64,000 bases of DNA from Edaphobacter sp. Its GTDB lineage: Bacteria > Acidobacteriota > Terriglobia > Terriglobales > Acidobacteriaceae. Shown here piece by piece: positions 25,573 through 33,568 of the stretch. The stretch's first letter is position 1. Every line of letters begins with the position of its first letter. Both the position numbers and the translations under genes were made by a program. The notes beneath the pieces are model-generated. The model saw only the letters and a list, made by a program, of their open reading frames with translations. It had not been told where the DNA came from and did not search any database. The stretch is from the NCBI RefSeq assembly GCF_028283685.1, contig NZ_JAPWKF010000004.1:372001-436000 (forward strand), read 5' to 3'.

Positions 25573-25935
25573 GTGCCGCTCTTCGAACACCATGTTTTTA
25601 TCTGCACCAATGAGCGTGATGAATCCGCAGCCCGCCCCAGCTGTGCCCTTGAAGGCTCCAAGAAGCTGAAATCGGCCTTCAAGGACGCGATCAAAGATGC
25701 CGGCCTCAAGCACAAGATCCGCGCAAACGACTCCGGTTGCCTTGACCAGTGCGAACATGGTCCGGTCGTCGTGGTCTACCCGGAGGCCGTCTGGTACGGC
25801 AATGTGCACCCGGGCGACGTCGAAGAGATCGTGACCGAGCACCTGGTCGGCGGCCGGCCTGTCGAGCGGCTGCGGCTGGCCGACAGCTGCCTGAACACCG
25901 ATCACTGCCCGCACCGCAAGTCAAAAGGGAAGTAG
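25573..25935 (+). CDS. Thioredoxin-like [2Fe-2S] ferredoxin
   Basis: The 120-residue protein belongs to the thioredoxin-fold [2Fe-2S] ferredoxin family. The four candidate iron ligands are a Cys in FICTNER, and three more in SCALEG, SGCLDQC and so on; the pair C-L-D-Q-C followed by EHGPVVVVYPEAVWYGNV is the typical second half. The GTG start is set by AAGGAG about 8 bases upstream; an in-frame TTG further up is ignored. It carries single electrons in the cytoplasm. A short Lys/His tail (HCPHRKSKGK) ends the protein and adds another Cys pair. The redox partner is unknown. Confidence 0.85.
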   Translation: MPLFEHHVFICTNERDESAARPSCALEGSKKLKSAFKDAIKDAGLKHKIRANDSGCLDQCEHGPVVVVYPEAVWYGNVHPGDVEEIVTEHLVGGRPVERLRLADSCLNTDHCPHRKSKGK

Positions 25936-26008
25936 CAAGCCTAGCTGATCCATGCAGATGGGCAGCCTTTCCACGCTGGCGGGCGTGATATATTCGAGGT
26001 AATTTCTC

Positions 26009-26287
26009 ATGATCTTCTCTAAAGATTACGTAGGGTATCTGGCCCGCCAGACCGTCAAGCATCTCATCGCGCAGAAGATGATCGAATCCGGCAAACCGGC
26101 TCTCCTCGACGAGCGCGTCGCGGCAGCGATGGTCGACGAGCTCTCGCTCGAAGACCGCATCAACGACGAAGTTCGCGTCATCCTTGAAGCTTTTCAGGAC
26201 GACATGCGCAAGACCGGTGCCAGCTATCCGGAGATGTTCAAAAAAGTGAAAAACGAGCTGGCCCGCAAGTACAAGGCGGTGCTGTGA
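26009..26287 (+). CDS. DUF507 family protein, first copy
   Basis: The 92-residue, all-helical, highly charged protein matches DUF507 (opening SKDYVGYLARQTVKHLI, then LEDRINDEVRVILEAFQDDMRKTGASYPEMFKKVKNELARKYKAVL). There is no known function; the family occurs in Acidobacteriota and some Deltaproteobacteria-type groups. A GAGG ribosome-binding site precedes the ATG. Its stop overlaps the GTG of a second DUF507 gene, so the pair is probably a heterodimer. Confidence 0.9.
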   Translation: MIFSKDYVGYLARQTVKHLIAQKMIESGKPALLDERVAAAMVDELSLEDRINDEVRVILEAFQDDMRKTGASYPEMFKKVKNELARKYKAVL

Positions 26288-26559
26288 GAATCTCCCGCGA
26301 CAAACTGAATAAGCTTGCCCACACCGTGGCCGATACCCTGGCCGAGATCCCCGAGTGCGACTTCCTTGAAGATCGCAACACCATCCGCCAGGAGGCCCGC
26401 AAGGCTCTCGAAAAGCTGCTGATGGAAGAGACCAGGATCGACGCGGCGGCACGACTGAAGATCGCCTCGCAGCGCAAGATCATTCTCGAAGGCTCCCAGG
26501 AGTGGGAGATCCTCTATCGCAAGTACTACAACGACGAGGTCAAGAAACTGGGGCTCTAG
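26284..26559 (+). CDS. DUF507 family protein, second copy
   Basis: The 91-residue helical protein is a divergent paralogue of the preceding gene. It shares the pattern of an N-terminal helix with L-x-x-L-A/V, a central E-D-R/T..I..E motif (FLEDRNTIRQEARKALEKLLMEETRIDAAARLKI) and a C-terminal K-x-L-E-x-S-Q-E-W-E-I-L-Y-R-K-Y-Y. The GTG start overlaps the upstream stop as GTGA. A terminator hairpin begins inside its last codons. Confidence 0.9.
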   Translation: MRISRDKLNKLAHTVADTLAEIPECDFLEDRNTIRQEARKALEKLLMEETRIDAAARLKIASQRKIILEGSQEWEILYRKYYNDEVKKLGL

Positions 26560-26580
26560 CCGTCTGCCGAAGCCCCTTTT
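26550..26580 (+). terminator. Terminator overlapping the second DUF507 stop
   Basis: GGGGCT and AGCCCC arms (6 bp) enclose a 15-base loop and are followed by TTTT. The left arm covers the last codons and stop of the gene. Confidence 0.6.
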
Positions 26581-26640
26581 CTGTTCAGCCGGCTCCGGAT
26601 TCTCTCGTTGCGGGATACATAAGAAACCGTGTCCCGGTAC

Positions 26641-26670
26641 TTGGAGTTCCGGCAGTAATCCTGCTATACT
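26641..26670 (+). promoter_or_regulatory. Sigma70-type promoter for the tRNA-Glu pair
   Basis: TTGGAG (-35) and TATACT (-10) are separated by 18 bases. The -10 box ends 45 bases before the first tRNA-Glu, leaving a short leader. The match is good for a GC-rich genome. Confidence 0.65.
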
Positions 26671-26715
26671 GACCAAGTTGCTGGAGAGAACATCCTCCTG
26701 AATCAAGCTGGATCT

Positions 26716-26792
26716 GGCGTTATGGTGTAACTGGTTAACACGTCGCCCTCTCAAGGCGAAGAGTCCGGGTTCGAGCCCCGGTAACGCTACCA
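26716..26792 (+). tRNA. tRNA-Glu (anticodon CTC)
   Basis: The 77-base cloverleaf has acceptor stem GGCGTTA with TAACGCT (one G-T pair), a D-arm with GGTTAACAC, anticodon loop CTCTCAA (anticodon CTC, reads GAG), T-arm GGGTTCGAGCCCC and an encoded CCA. Confidence 0.93.
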
Positions 26793-26817
26793 AATCCTTC
26801 AGTCGTACGAAGCCTTT

Positions 26818-26894
26818 GGCGCCATGGTGTAACTGGTTAACACGCGGCCCTTTCAAGGCTGAGAGTACGGGTTCGATCCCCGTTGGCGCTACCA
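26818..26894 (+). tRNA. tRNA-Glu (anticodon TTC)
   Basis: The second 77-base glutamate tRNA starts 25 bases after the first. It has acceptor stem GGCGCCA with TGGCGCT, anticodon loop CTTTCAA (anticodon TTC, reads GAA), T-arm GGGTTCGATCCCC and encoded CCA. The D-arm is identical to that of the first copy, so the two arose by duplication, with differing anticodon. Confidence 0.94.
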
Positions 26895-26932
26895 CCCTCC
26901 AAACTGAAGTCTTCCGCCCGAGAGATATACTT

Positions 26933-28318
26933 GTGCCTGTGAGCAAGACGTTTTACATCGAAACCTTCGGCTGCCAGATGAACGCCCATGACTCCGAAAA
27001 AGTCATCGGCACACTGGAGCATGAGGGCTATACGCAGGTCAGCGACGAGACCGAAGCCGGGTTGATCCTCTACAACACCTGTTCCATCCGCGATAAGGCG
27101 GAGCAGAAGGTCTTTCACCGGCTGAACGAGTACAAGCGCATGCAGGGCGAGGGCAAGAAGTTCGCCGTCATCGGCTGCGTTGCGCAGCAAGAAGGCGAAC
27201 GCATCTTTGAGCGCGCCCCCTATGTCTCCATCGTCGCGGGCTCTGCCTCGTACCGCAATCTGCCCTCGATGCTCTCACGCCTTGAAGCGGGAGAGAGCCG
27301 TATCACCGGCCTCGACGATCGCCAGACCGACGAGACCTTCGACACCGAGTTCACCGCCCGCTCCAACCCGCACCGCGGCTACATTACCATCATCGAGGGC
27401 TGCGACAAGTTCTGCGCCTACTGCGTGGTGCCGTACACCCGCGGCAAGGAGCGCTCCCGCACCTCGGCCTCCGTGCTGGTGGAAGCGCGCCGCATGGCCG
27501 ACCAGGGCTTTACCGACATCCAGCTGCTGGGACAGAACGTCAATTCCTGGCGCGATCCCTCGGGCAAACTCAGCTTCGCCGAGCTGCTCTCCGCCGTCGG
27601 CAACATCACGGGCATCAAGCGCGTGCGCTTTACTACCTCGCACCCACGCGACTTTACGCGCGACATCGTCGAGGCCATCGACGCTACGCCAGCGCTTTGT
27701 GACCACATCCATCTTCCGGTGCAGTCAGGCTCCAGCGCCGTCCTCGCAGCCATGTCGCGCGAGTACACCCGCGACTGGTACCTGGAACGCATGAGCTGGA
27801 TTCACGGAGCCAAGCGCGACATCTCCATTACCAGCGACATGATCGTCGGCTTTCCCGGCGAGACTGACGCCGACTTCGAAGAGACGATCACGCTGCTCGG
27901 CGCCGTGCGCTACGACGCTGTCTTCGCCTTTAAGTTCTCACCTCGTCCCAATACGCCTGCCGTCACCATGATCGACAGCATCCCCGAAGAACTGAAGACG
28001 GAGCGGCTGCGCATCCTTAACGACCGCCAGCGCGAGATCCAGCGCGAACACTACGCTCGTCATCTCGGTCAGCAGGTCGAGGTGATGGTCGAGAGCTACA
28101 ACTCCGCGCGCGGCCAGGTCGTCGGCCGCTCCTCGCAGAACAAGACCGTCAACTTCACCATCACGCCGGGTGAGATTCAGCCTCCGATCGGAAGCTATCT
28201 GCCGGTCCACATTACCCGCACGATGCCCAATTGCCTGGTCGGCGAAGCTGTTGAAGGCGCTGTACCGTTCCTCGCAACAGCATCGATGCAACCGCAGCCT
28301 TTCGTAGTATTGAACTGA
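26933..28318 (+). CDS. miaB: tRNA-2-methylthio-N6-dimethylallyladenosine synthase MiaB
   Basis: MiaB adds the 2-methylthio group to N6-isopentenyladenosine-37 of tRNAs reading UNN codons. The protein has 461 residues. The N-terminal UPF0004 domain carries Cys14, Cys50 and Cys82 (CQMNAH, TCSIRDKAEQK, GCVAQQEG) for the auxiliary cluster; the radical SAM cluster is Cys157-x3-Cys161-x2-Cys164 (GCDKFCAYCVVPYTRG). The C-terminal TRAM domain follows (about 390-455). The GTG start has GAGAG 8 bases upstream; a second GTG lies two codons later, and the longer open frame upstream runs back through tRNA-Glu and is not coding. It is 38 bases after the tRNA pair and probably shares their transcript. Confidence 0.95.
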   Translation: MPVSKTFYIETFGCQMNAHDSEKVIGTLEHEGYTQVSDETEAGLILYNTCSIRDKAEQKVFHRLNEYKRMQGEGKKFAVIGCVAQQEGERIFERAPYVSIVAGSASYRNLPSMLSRLEAGESRITGLDDRQTDETFDTEFTARSNPHRGYITIIEGCDKFCAYCVVPYTRGKERSRTSASVLVEARRMADQGFTDIQLLGQNVNSWRDPSGKLSFAELLSAVGNITGIKRVRFTTSHPRDFTRDIVEAIDATPALCDHIHLPVQSGSSAVLAAMSREYTRDWYLERMSWIHGAKRDISITSDMIVGFPGETDADFEETITLLGAVRYDAVFAFKFSPRPNTPAVTMIDSIPEELKTERLRILNDRQREIQREHYARHLGQQVEVMVESYNSARGQVVGRSSQNKTVNFTITPGEIQPPIGSYLPVHITRTMPNCLVGEAVEGAVPFLATASMQPQPFVVLN

Positions 28319-28320
28319 AG

Positions 28321-28848
28321 ATGACGACGCAGAGCCAGCACGTTGCAGCAGCGCACACCCCCGACGAGGTCGAAATGCAGATTCGCGGCCTCATGATGGA
28401 TCCTGTCACGAACATGCCCATTATCGTGCTCAAGGACGTCGCCGGCGATGCCGTGCTCCCGATCTGGGTGGGGATCTTCGAGGCCAACGCCATCGCGCTC
28501 GAACTCGAGAAGACAGCGACACCGCGCCCGATGACGCACGATCTGATGCAGAACATGGCGCGCAACCTGAACGCCGAGGTGCGCAAGGTCGTCGTCTCCG
28601 AGCTGCGCGACGATACCTTCTACGCCGTCATCTGGCTTGACCATGCAGGAGAGACGGTAGCCATGGATGCACGTCCCTCCGACGCCATCGCGCTGGCTCT
28701 TCGCTGGGATTGCCCGATTTACGTCAACCGCGAAGTGCTCGAGAGCTCGCGGCAGTCGGCTACAGGAGCGCAGACCATCAACGCCGAAGAGATGCGCCGC
28801 TGGCTCGAAAATCTGAATGATGACGAGATGGGCCGCTACAAGATGTAG
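28321..28848 (+). CDS. Bifunctional nuclease-domain (DUF151/BFN) protein
   Basis: The 175-residue product carries the BFN domain: EVEMQIRGLMMDPVTNMPIIVLKD, LPIWVGIFEANAIALELE, then PRPMTHDLM, and the D-A-R-P-S-D-A-I-A-L-A signature. Plant BFN homologues degrade RNA and DNA in vitro; the bacterial members' role is unknown. A C-terminal stretch after about residue 140 (INAEEMRRWLENLNDDEMGRYKM) ends the protein, as seen in relatives. It starts 2 bases after miaB and is probably co-transcribed. Confidence 0.9.
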   Translation: MTTQSQHVAAAHTPDEVEMQIRGLMMDPVTNMPIIVLKDVAGDAVLPIWVGIFEANAIALELEKTATPRPMTHDLMQNMARNLNAEVRKVVVSELRDDTFYAVIWLDHAGETVAMDARPSDAIALALRWDCPIYVNREVLESSRQSATGAQTINAEEMRRWLENLNDDEMGRYKM

Positions 28849-28908
28849 CAGCGTCAACTGCAGAGCCGCACGACCTCTGCCGCCCAGGAATCTTCATGCG
28901 GAAGAGCA

Positions 28909-28936
28909 TCCATTCGCACGAGTCTGCACGAATGGA
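28909..28936. terminator. Hairpin between the convergent BFN gene and aroA
   Basis: An 8-bp stem (TCCATTCG with CGAATGGA) spans a 12-base loop. A third TCCATTCG copy lies 2-9 bases later. It sits where both convergent genes end and may serve both. No U-tract is present. Confidence 0.4.
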
Positions 28937-28947
28937 CGTCCATTCGC

Positions 28948-30255
28948 TTACCGCTGCGCCAGCTCGTCGAGAAAGTTGAAGAACTCAGGGAACGAGATTG
29001 CCGCGGCCTCTGCGCCGTGGATGATGTTCTCGCTCGAAGCGCGCAGCGCGGCAACAGAGAAGGCCATCGCAATGCGATGATCGCTGCCCGAGTCGATCTC
29101 GGCGCCGTGAAGCTTCTGGTTGCCGGGAATGGCGAGTCCGTCTTCGTACTCGGTAAACTCCGCACCCATTGCTTTCAGATTCTTCGCGACAAGCGCGATG
29201 CGGTCGGACTCCTTCACACGCAGTTCCTTGGCGTCGCGAATGATGACGCCATTGTTCGTGTAAGGAGCAATGGCGGCGATCACGGGCAGCTCATCGATGA
29301 TCTGCGCCGAAAGCGCGCCGGAGATCTCGGCTCCCTTTAGGCCACTGGCGTCGCGGTTTACCTGGATCGTGCCAATCGTCTCGCCGTGGTGTTCCTCGAC
29401 CATCAGCACCTTGATTCTGCCGCCCAGCATGGTGATGACATCCAGCAGCGACGCGCGCGTGGGATTCATGCCGAGCGAATCGAGCACCAGGTTCGAATCG
29501 GGGAAGAGCAGCGCGGCGCAGAGAAAGAACGCAGCCGAGGAGATATCGCCCGGTACAACCGCGTCGATCGCCTTCAGCTTCTGTCCGCCGGCGATGCTCA
29601 GCCGCTCACCGTTGCGTTCCAGCTTTGCGCCAAACGCGCGAAGCGCGTGCTCGGAGTGATCGCGAGTGCGTACAGCCTCCGACAGGCTGGTGACGCCTTC
29701 GGCCTGTAGACCGGCGAAGAGAACAGCCGTTTTGACCTGCGCCGAAGGAATCGGCGTGTCGAAATCGATCGCCTTCAGCGGACCGCCGTGGATCGTCATC
29801 GGCGCATGGCCGTCGACCAGGTCAATCTTCGCGCCCATTGCGCTAAGGGGCTTGCGGATGCGCTCCATCGGACGACCGCTCAGTGAGGCATCGCCGATCA
29901 TGGTGAAGGTGTGCGGATGCGAAGCAACGAGGCCGGCCAGCATGCGCATCGTGCTGCCCGAGTTGCCGCAATCCAGGTCGCCTGCAGGCTGCCGGAAGGC
30001 GCCCGCAGTGCCGGTCACTTCGACCGATGTTCCGGGACCCTTGGTGACTGTTGCGCCCAGCGCCTCCATGCAGCCCAGCGTCGAATGCGGGTCGGCGCCC
30101 GTGGAGAAGTTCTGCAGTTTGCTGGTGCCTTCAGCGATGCCAGCCAGCATGCCATAACGGTGCGAGATGGACTTGTCGCCGGGAACAGTAACGGAGCCCT
30201 GGAAGCTGCGGGCGGGACGAACAATACGCGTGGTCGATTCGGTCGAGGAAGACAT
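28948..30255 (-). CDS. aroA: 3-phosphoshikimate 1-carboxyvinyltransferase (class II-like)
   Basis: This 435-residue cytoplasmic enzyme joins shikimate-3-phosphate and phosphoenolpyruvate in aromatic amino acid synthesis. All four sequence marks used to define class II enzymes are present: GDK at 26-28 (GDKSISHR), SAQVK at 171-175, RDHSE at 198-202 and NPTR at 264-267. The phosphoenolpyruvate loop reads GNSGSTMR at about 97-104; the Gly that is Ala in the CP4 enzyme is retained. The catalytic Asp/Glu region near the C-terminus (DGLAIPG, SGSDHRIAMAFSVAAL) is intact. The start (MSSSTES) has GAGGAAGAC bases upstream. Downstream of a phosphatase-type signalling gene, not with other aro genes. Confidence 0.95.
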   Translation of the reverse strand: MSSSTESTTRIVRPARSFQGSVTVPGDKSISHRYGMLAGIAEGTSKLQNFSTGADPHSTLGCMEALGATVTKGPGTSVEVTGTAGAFRQPAGDLDCGNSGSTMRMLAGLVASHPHTFTMIGDASLSGRPMERIRKPLSAMGAKIDLVDGHAPMTIHGGPLKAIDFDTPIPSAQVKTAVLFAGLQAEGVTSLSEAVRTRDHSEHALRAFGAKLERNGERLSIAGGQKLKAIDAVVPGDISSAAFFLCAALLFPDSNLVLDSLGMNPTRASLLDVITMLGGRIKVLMVEEHHGETIGTIQVNRDASGLKGAEISGALSAQIIDELPVIAAIAPYTNNGVIIRDAKELRVKESDRIALVAKNLKAMGAEFTEYEDGLAIPGNQKLHGAEIDSGSDHRIAMAFSVAALRASSENIIHGAEAAAISFPEFFNFLDELAQR

Positions 30256-30318
30256 TCCTCTCTATCCTAAACGGTTGCAGTATCGAGCGTAACTACGATC
30301 ATGCCATCCGCGGCGACG

Positions 30319-32211
30319 CTACTGGACATGGAGAACGACGACCGTCTCATCGTCGAAGTGCTCCGTGCCGGACTGAAACTTGGTGACCGCATCAAGGATG
30401 GAGTCCGCTGCGGAAGCTGCCGTGGGCATCCGCAGCGACTTCAGTACCTTGGCGAGGCGGTCGGTTCCAAACATGTCGCCGGTTGCGTTCTCCGCGTCGG
30501 GGATGCCGTCGGAGAAGAAGACGATGAGGTCCCCCGGCCGCGTCGAGAGGGTGAACTCCTCGTATTGCACGTCAGGGAAGAGCCCCAGCGGGAAGCCCTC
30601 GGCCTGGATGGTCTTGACGTCGACTGTCGTGCGCGAGGCAGTGGCGTTGAGCGAGACGAAGACGGGCTGCACCGAACCTGCGTTGGCGATCTGGATCGTC
30701 TGGTTGGAGTCGTCCCAGAGCGCGATCAGCATGGTCACATACTGCGAGTCGAGCTTGCGCTCCTGCAGCTGATCGTTAAGAGCGGCGAGCAGTGCAGCGG
30801 GCGACAGATGCTGTGATGCCAGCGAGCGCAGGATGCCACTCACCAGCGCGGCGTAGAGAGCCGCCGGTGCTGCCTTGCCGCTGACGTCGCCTACGGCGAG
30901 TGCAACGCGTCCAGGGCCATAATCGAGAAAGTCGTAGACGTCGCCACCGATGGAGCGCGCGGCGTAGAAGCGGGCGGCGAGTTCGGCATGCTCCAGCTGC
31001 GGAGGATACGGTGGCATCAGTCGCAGCTGAACGCGGCGGGCCATGTCGAGGTCACGCTCCAGCCGCTGTTCTTCCTCGTGGATGCGCTGGTAGAGCCGCG
31101 CATTTGCAATCGAGATGGCGACCTGCGCCGCCAGAGTGCTGAGCGTGCGCTGATGATCTTCGTTGAAGTAGTTCAGGCGCGTGTGTTCAAGGTCAATCAC
31201 GCCGATGACGTTGCCTTTGTAGATGAGCGGCACGGCAAGCTCGGAGCGCGTCTCCGGGTTGGCGTTGACGTAGCGCGGGTCTTTGCGGACATCGGGCGCG
31301 AGAACAGGTTCGCGCAGCTGCGCTGCGCTGCCGATGATGCCCTCGCCGAGCGTGACGTTGCGCTCGCGCGGAACGCGCTCGCCGTAGCGGGAGCTGAAGC
31401 GATGCTCGAACTGCTGCGTGCGCTCGTTCCAGAGAAGGATGGTGAACATCTGGAAGTCGATGACGCGCTTGAGCAGCTGGCCGATGCGTTCCAGCAGGTC
31501 ATCAAGATCAAGGATGCTGGTGAACTCGCGCGAGATCTCGTTGAGCACGGTCAGCGTCTGTGCCTGGCGCGAGACCCGCGTGTAGAGGCGCGCATTTTCG
31601 ACCGCCGAGGCCATGCGCGATGCCACCAGCTCCAGCAGTCGCTGGTGCTCGGTGCTGAAGAAGCCGGGAAGCTCTGATTCGAGATCGATGACGCCGATGA
31701 CGCGGTTCTTCACGATCAGCGGCACGGACAGCTCGGAGCGAACGTTAGGGTTCGCTGAGATGTAGTGCTCGTTGCCGGTGACGTCAGAGACGAGGATGGA
31801 ACGCTTCTGCAGAGCGGCCTGCCCGATGATGCCGGAGCCGATCTTGATGCGGGTGCGCTCGATATCCTGCGCGTGACCGATCTGGAAGCGCATCCACAGC
31901 TCCTGCGTGCGGTCGTTGAGCAGCAGGATAGCGAAGATGCGGTAATCGATGACGGCGCGGACGAGGTCGGCGACGCGGTGCATCAGCGTGTTCAGGTCGA
32001 GCGTGGTGTTCAGCGCATCGGCCAGCGAATGCAGAAAATCAACCTGGTGGACAGGGTCGACGCGGATGTTGGTCATCGGCTGCGAGGACTCGTCGGAGCT
32101 GGGGCGATAGTCGCCCTCAAAGACCTCCTCGGAGCTCTGCGGCACGTTGTCCTGGGCCTGATCCGGCGCGGCAGCAGGCGTTGCGCGTCGTTGTTTGTTG
32201 GCCTTAGACAT
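30319..32211 (-). CDS. GAF-GAF-PP2C (RsbU-type) serine phosphatase
   Basis: The 630-residue cytoplasmic protein has a disordered N-terminus (to about 50), two GAF domains (about 55-205 and 225-370, each with the R-S-E-L-x-V-P-L-I motif) joined by a helix, and a C-terminal SpoIIE/PP2C phosphatase (about 400-628). Metal-binding Asp appear in RSIGGDVYDFLD, AVGDVSGKAAPAAL and FFSDGIPDAEN; the ending FDDETVVVLHV is the final PP2C strand. It is the RsbU-type architecture that dephosphorylates anti-anti-sigma factors in response to small ligands or redox bound by GAF. No anti-sigma or STAS gene is adjacent, so its target is unknown. The GAF tandem shows repeated L-E-S-E/L-E-H turns (IDLE). Confidence 0.93.
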   Translation of the reverse strand: MSKANKQRRATPAAAPDQAQDNVPQSSEEVFEGDYRPSSDESSQPMTNIRVDPVHQVDFLHSLADALNTTLDLNTLMHRVADLVRAVIDYRIFAILLLNDRTQELWMRFQIGHAQDIERTRIKIGSGIIGQAALQKRSILVSDVTGNEHYISANPNVRSELSVPLIVKNRVIGVIDLESELPGFFSTEHQRLLELVASRMASAVENARLYTRVSRQAQTLTVLNEISREFTSILDLDDLLERIGQLLKRVIDFQMFTILLWNERTQQFEHRFSSRYGERVPRERNVTLGEGIIGSAAQLREPVLAPDVRKDPRYVNANPETRSELAVPLIYKGNVIGVIDLEHTRLNYFNEDHQRTLSTLAAQVAISIANARLYQRIHEEEQRLERDLDMARRVQLRLMPPYPPQLEHAELAARFYAARSIGGDVYDFLDYGPGRVALAVGDVSGKAAPAALYAALVSGILRSLASQHLSPAALLAALNDQLQERKLDSQYVTMLIALWDDSNQTIQIANAGSVQPVFVSLNATASRTTVDVKTIQAEGFPLGLFPDVQYEEFTLSTRPGDLIVFFSDGIPDAENATGDMFGTDRLAKVLKSLRMPTAASAADSILDAVTKFQSGTEHFDDETVVVLHVQ

Positions 32212-32309
32212 ACGAATAGTCGATGGTACTACTGGTGAGGCTCTGTGATGCTCAGGTTTTCTAGTTGAACAATGTCAGTTCAGGTTCCTCCGCAACAGGC
32301 AACGTTCGA

Positions 32310-33083
32310 TCAGTAGCCTGTCGTGGCGGGAGCTGCCTCTGCGGTTCCTGCGAGCTCGTTGACGATGCGGATGCTGGCGCTGGCGCCGATGCGGCTGGCA
32401 CCGGCCTTGAGCATGGCGGTGGTGTCGGCCAGCGAACGGATGCCGCCCGATGCTTTCACTCCTGCCTGCGAACCGGCGATGCCTCGCATCAGTGCGATGT
32501 CATCGACGGTGGCTCCGCCGGTGGAGAAGCCGGTCGAGGTCTTGAGAAAGTCGGCCCCTGCGGCCAGTGAGAGCTCGCAGGCACGCAGCTTCTCTTCGTA
32601 GGTGAGCAGGCAGGTTTCAAGGATGACCTTGACGATAGCTCCGGCTCCGTGTGCCAGCTCGACGACGCCGCGGATGTCCTGCTTGACGGCCTCGTAGTCG
32701 GCGACGGTGGCAGACTTCAGCAGGCCGACGTTGAGCACCATGTCGACGTCGTGCGCGCCGTGCTTGAGGACGCGGGCGGTTTCGTCGCGCTTGGAGGCCG
32801 AGAGGGTGGCGCCGAGCGGGAAGCCGATGACAACGCCTACGGGAACGCCGGTTCCTTTGAGAACTTCGGCGGCGACCTGCACCCAGGTGGGGTTCACCAT
32901 GGCGCAGGCGAACTTGTGTTCGGCGGCTTCGTGGCAGATCTGGATGACCTGGCTGCGCGTGGCGTCGGGCTTGAGCAGCGTGTGGTCGAGGACGGCTGCC
33001 AGATTCTGCGGAGAGGAGAGCGCGTGAGCGGCAAAGGTTGTGGAATCAAAACTCTGTTCGTTTGCGTGCAACGGGCTGCTCAT
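32310..33083 (-). CDS. deoC: Deoxyribose-phosphate aldolase
   Basis: DeoC cleaves 2-deoxyribose-5-phosphate to glyceraldehyde-3-phosphate and acetaldehyde in nucleoside breakdown. The 257-residue TIM barrel includes [10 protein letters not shown] (33-42), [20 protein letters not shown] (112-120), and the Schiff-base lysine Lys181 in [13 protein letters not shown], with Lys152 in VKVILET helping it. The active site appears intact. It lies about 100 bases upstream of the GAF phosphatase gene on the same strand. No other nucleoside catabolism gene is adjacent. Confidence 0.94.
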   Translation of the reverse strand: MSSPLHANEQSFDSTTFAAHALSSPQNLAAVLDHTLLKPDATRSQVIQICHEAAEHKFACAMVNPTWVQVAAEVLKGTGVPVGVVIGFPLGATLSASKRDETARVLKHGAHDVDMVLNVGLLKSATVADYEAVKQDIRGVVELAHGAGAIVKVILETCLLTYEEKLRACELSLAAGADFLKTSTGFSTGGATVDDIALMRGIAGSQAGVKASGGIRSLADTTAMLKAGASRIGASASIRIVNELAGTAEAAPATTGY

Positions 33084-33568
33084 GACACTCCTCTGTCGGG
33101 CAATTGTTCGTTCGCCGTCTCTTCTATCATACGGTGGTCATGGCTGGCAGGAGGGAGGCACCCTCCCCCCCGGTATGTTTTGCGCAAAATCTTGATTGCA
33201 GGCGGTTTATTTTTTGATCCTGCGCAAAATCTTGATTCCATGCTATTTACGGTCAAAATCTTGATTTCATTGCACTTGCGGTGCTTCCTCAGCTTTGCTT
33301 CTGGTGGGTTGACTTTAATTTTAGTGGTTTGGGCAGGGAGGATCGGCAGCTGGAGTGTGTCGAATATCTCTTTTATATTCAATTATTTGCGTGGTTTTTT
33401 GAGGTTGTTGCCGCTTGACAGAGATCCGGGGACGGCGGGCCGGGCGGCCTGCTCAGGTAAATGGACGGAGATGGACTGGTTACTCTTTTGATCTTTGATC
33501 TTTGCGATTGATCGCAGAGACCGAGATGATTCGAAGTTCGTCGAAGGGTACTCGCGCATCAGATTGCT
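33084..33568. other. 485-base intergenic region, AT-richer, with a repeated 13-mer
   Basis: Between the divergent deoC and the LLM oxidoreductase. It is visibly AT-richer than its surroundings. It contains three copies of a 13-base repeat and no convincing gene: a minus-strand open frame of about 100 codons (33080-33382) is composed largely of the repeats and has poor codon composition. The stretch 33400-33560 looks unremarkable. Candidate promoters for the two divergent genes must lie here but no clear box pair was recognised. Confidence 0.7.
33181..33266 (+). repeat. Three direct copies of CAAAATCTTGATT
   Basis: The 13-mer occurs at 33185-33197, 33225-33237 and 33254-33266. The first two extend to 17 identical bases (TGCGCAAAATCTTGATT), spaced exactly 40 bases. 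All face the same way and lie in noncoding sequence. Confidence 0.9.

Noticed and set aside
26816..26932. N-terminal extension of miaB through the second tRNA-Glu
   Set aside because: The frame is open by chance through the tRNA; similarity starts at the GTG after it.
33181..33266. Possible CRISPR array at the CAAAATCTTGATT repeats
   Set aside because: Only three short units with unequal spacing (40 and 29 bases), no leader and no cas genes.
33080..33382. Minus-strand open frame of about 100 codons between deoC and the LLM gene
   Set aside because: Built around noncoding repeats, with unusual codon use and no similarity.
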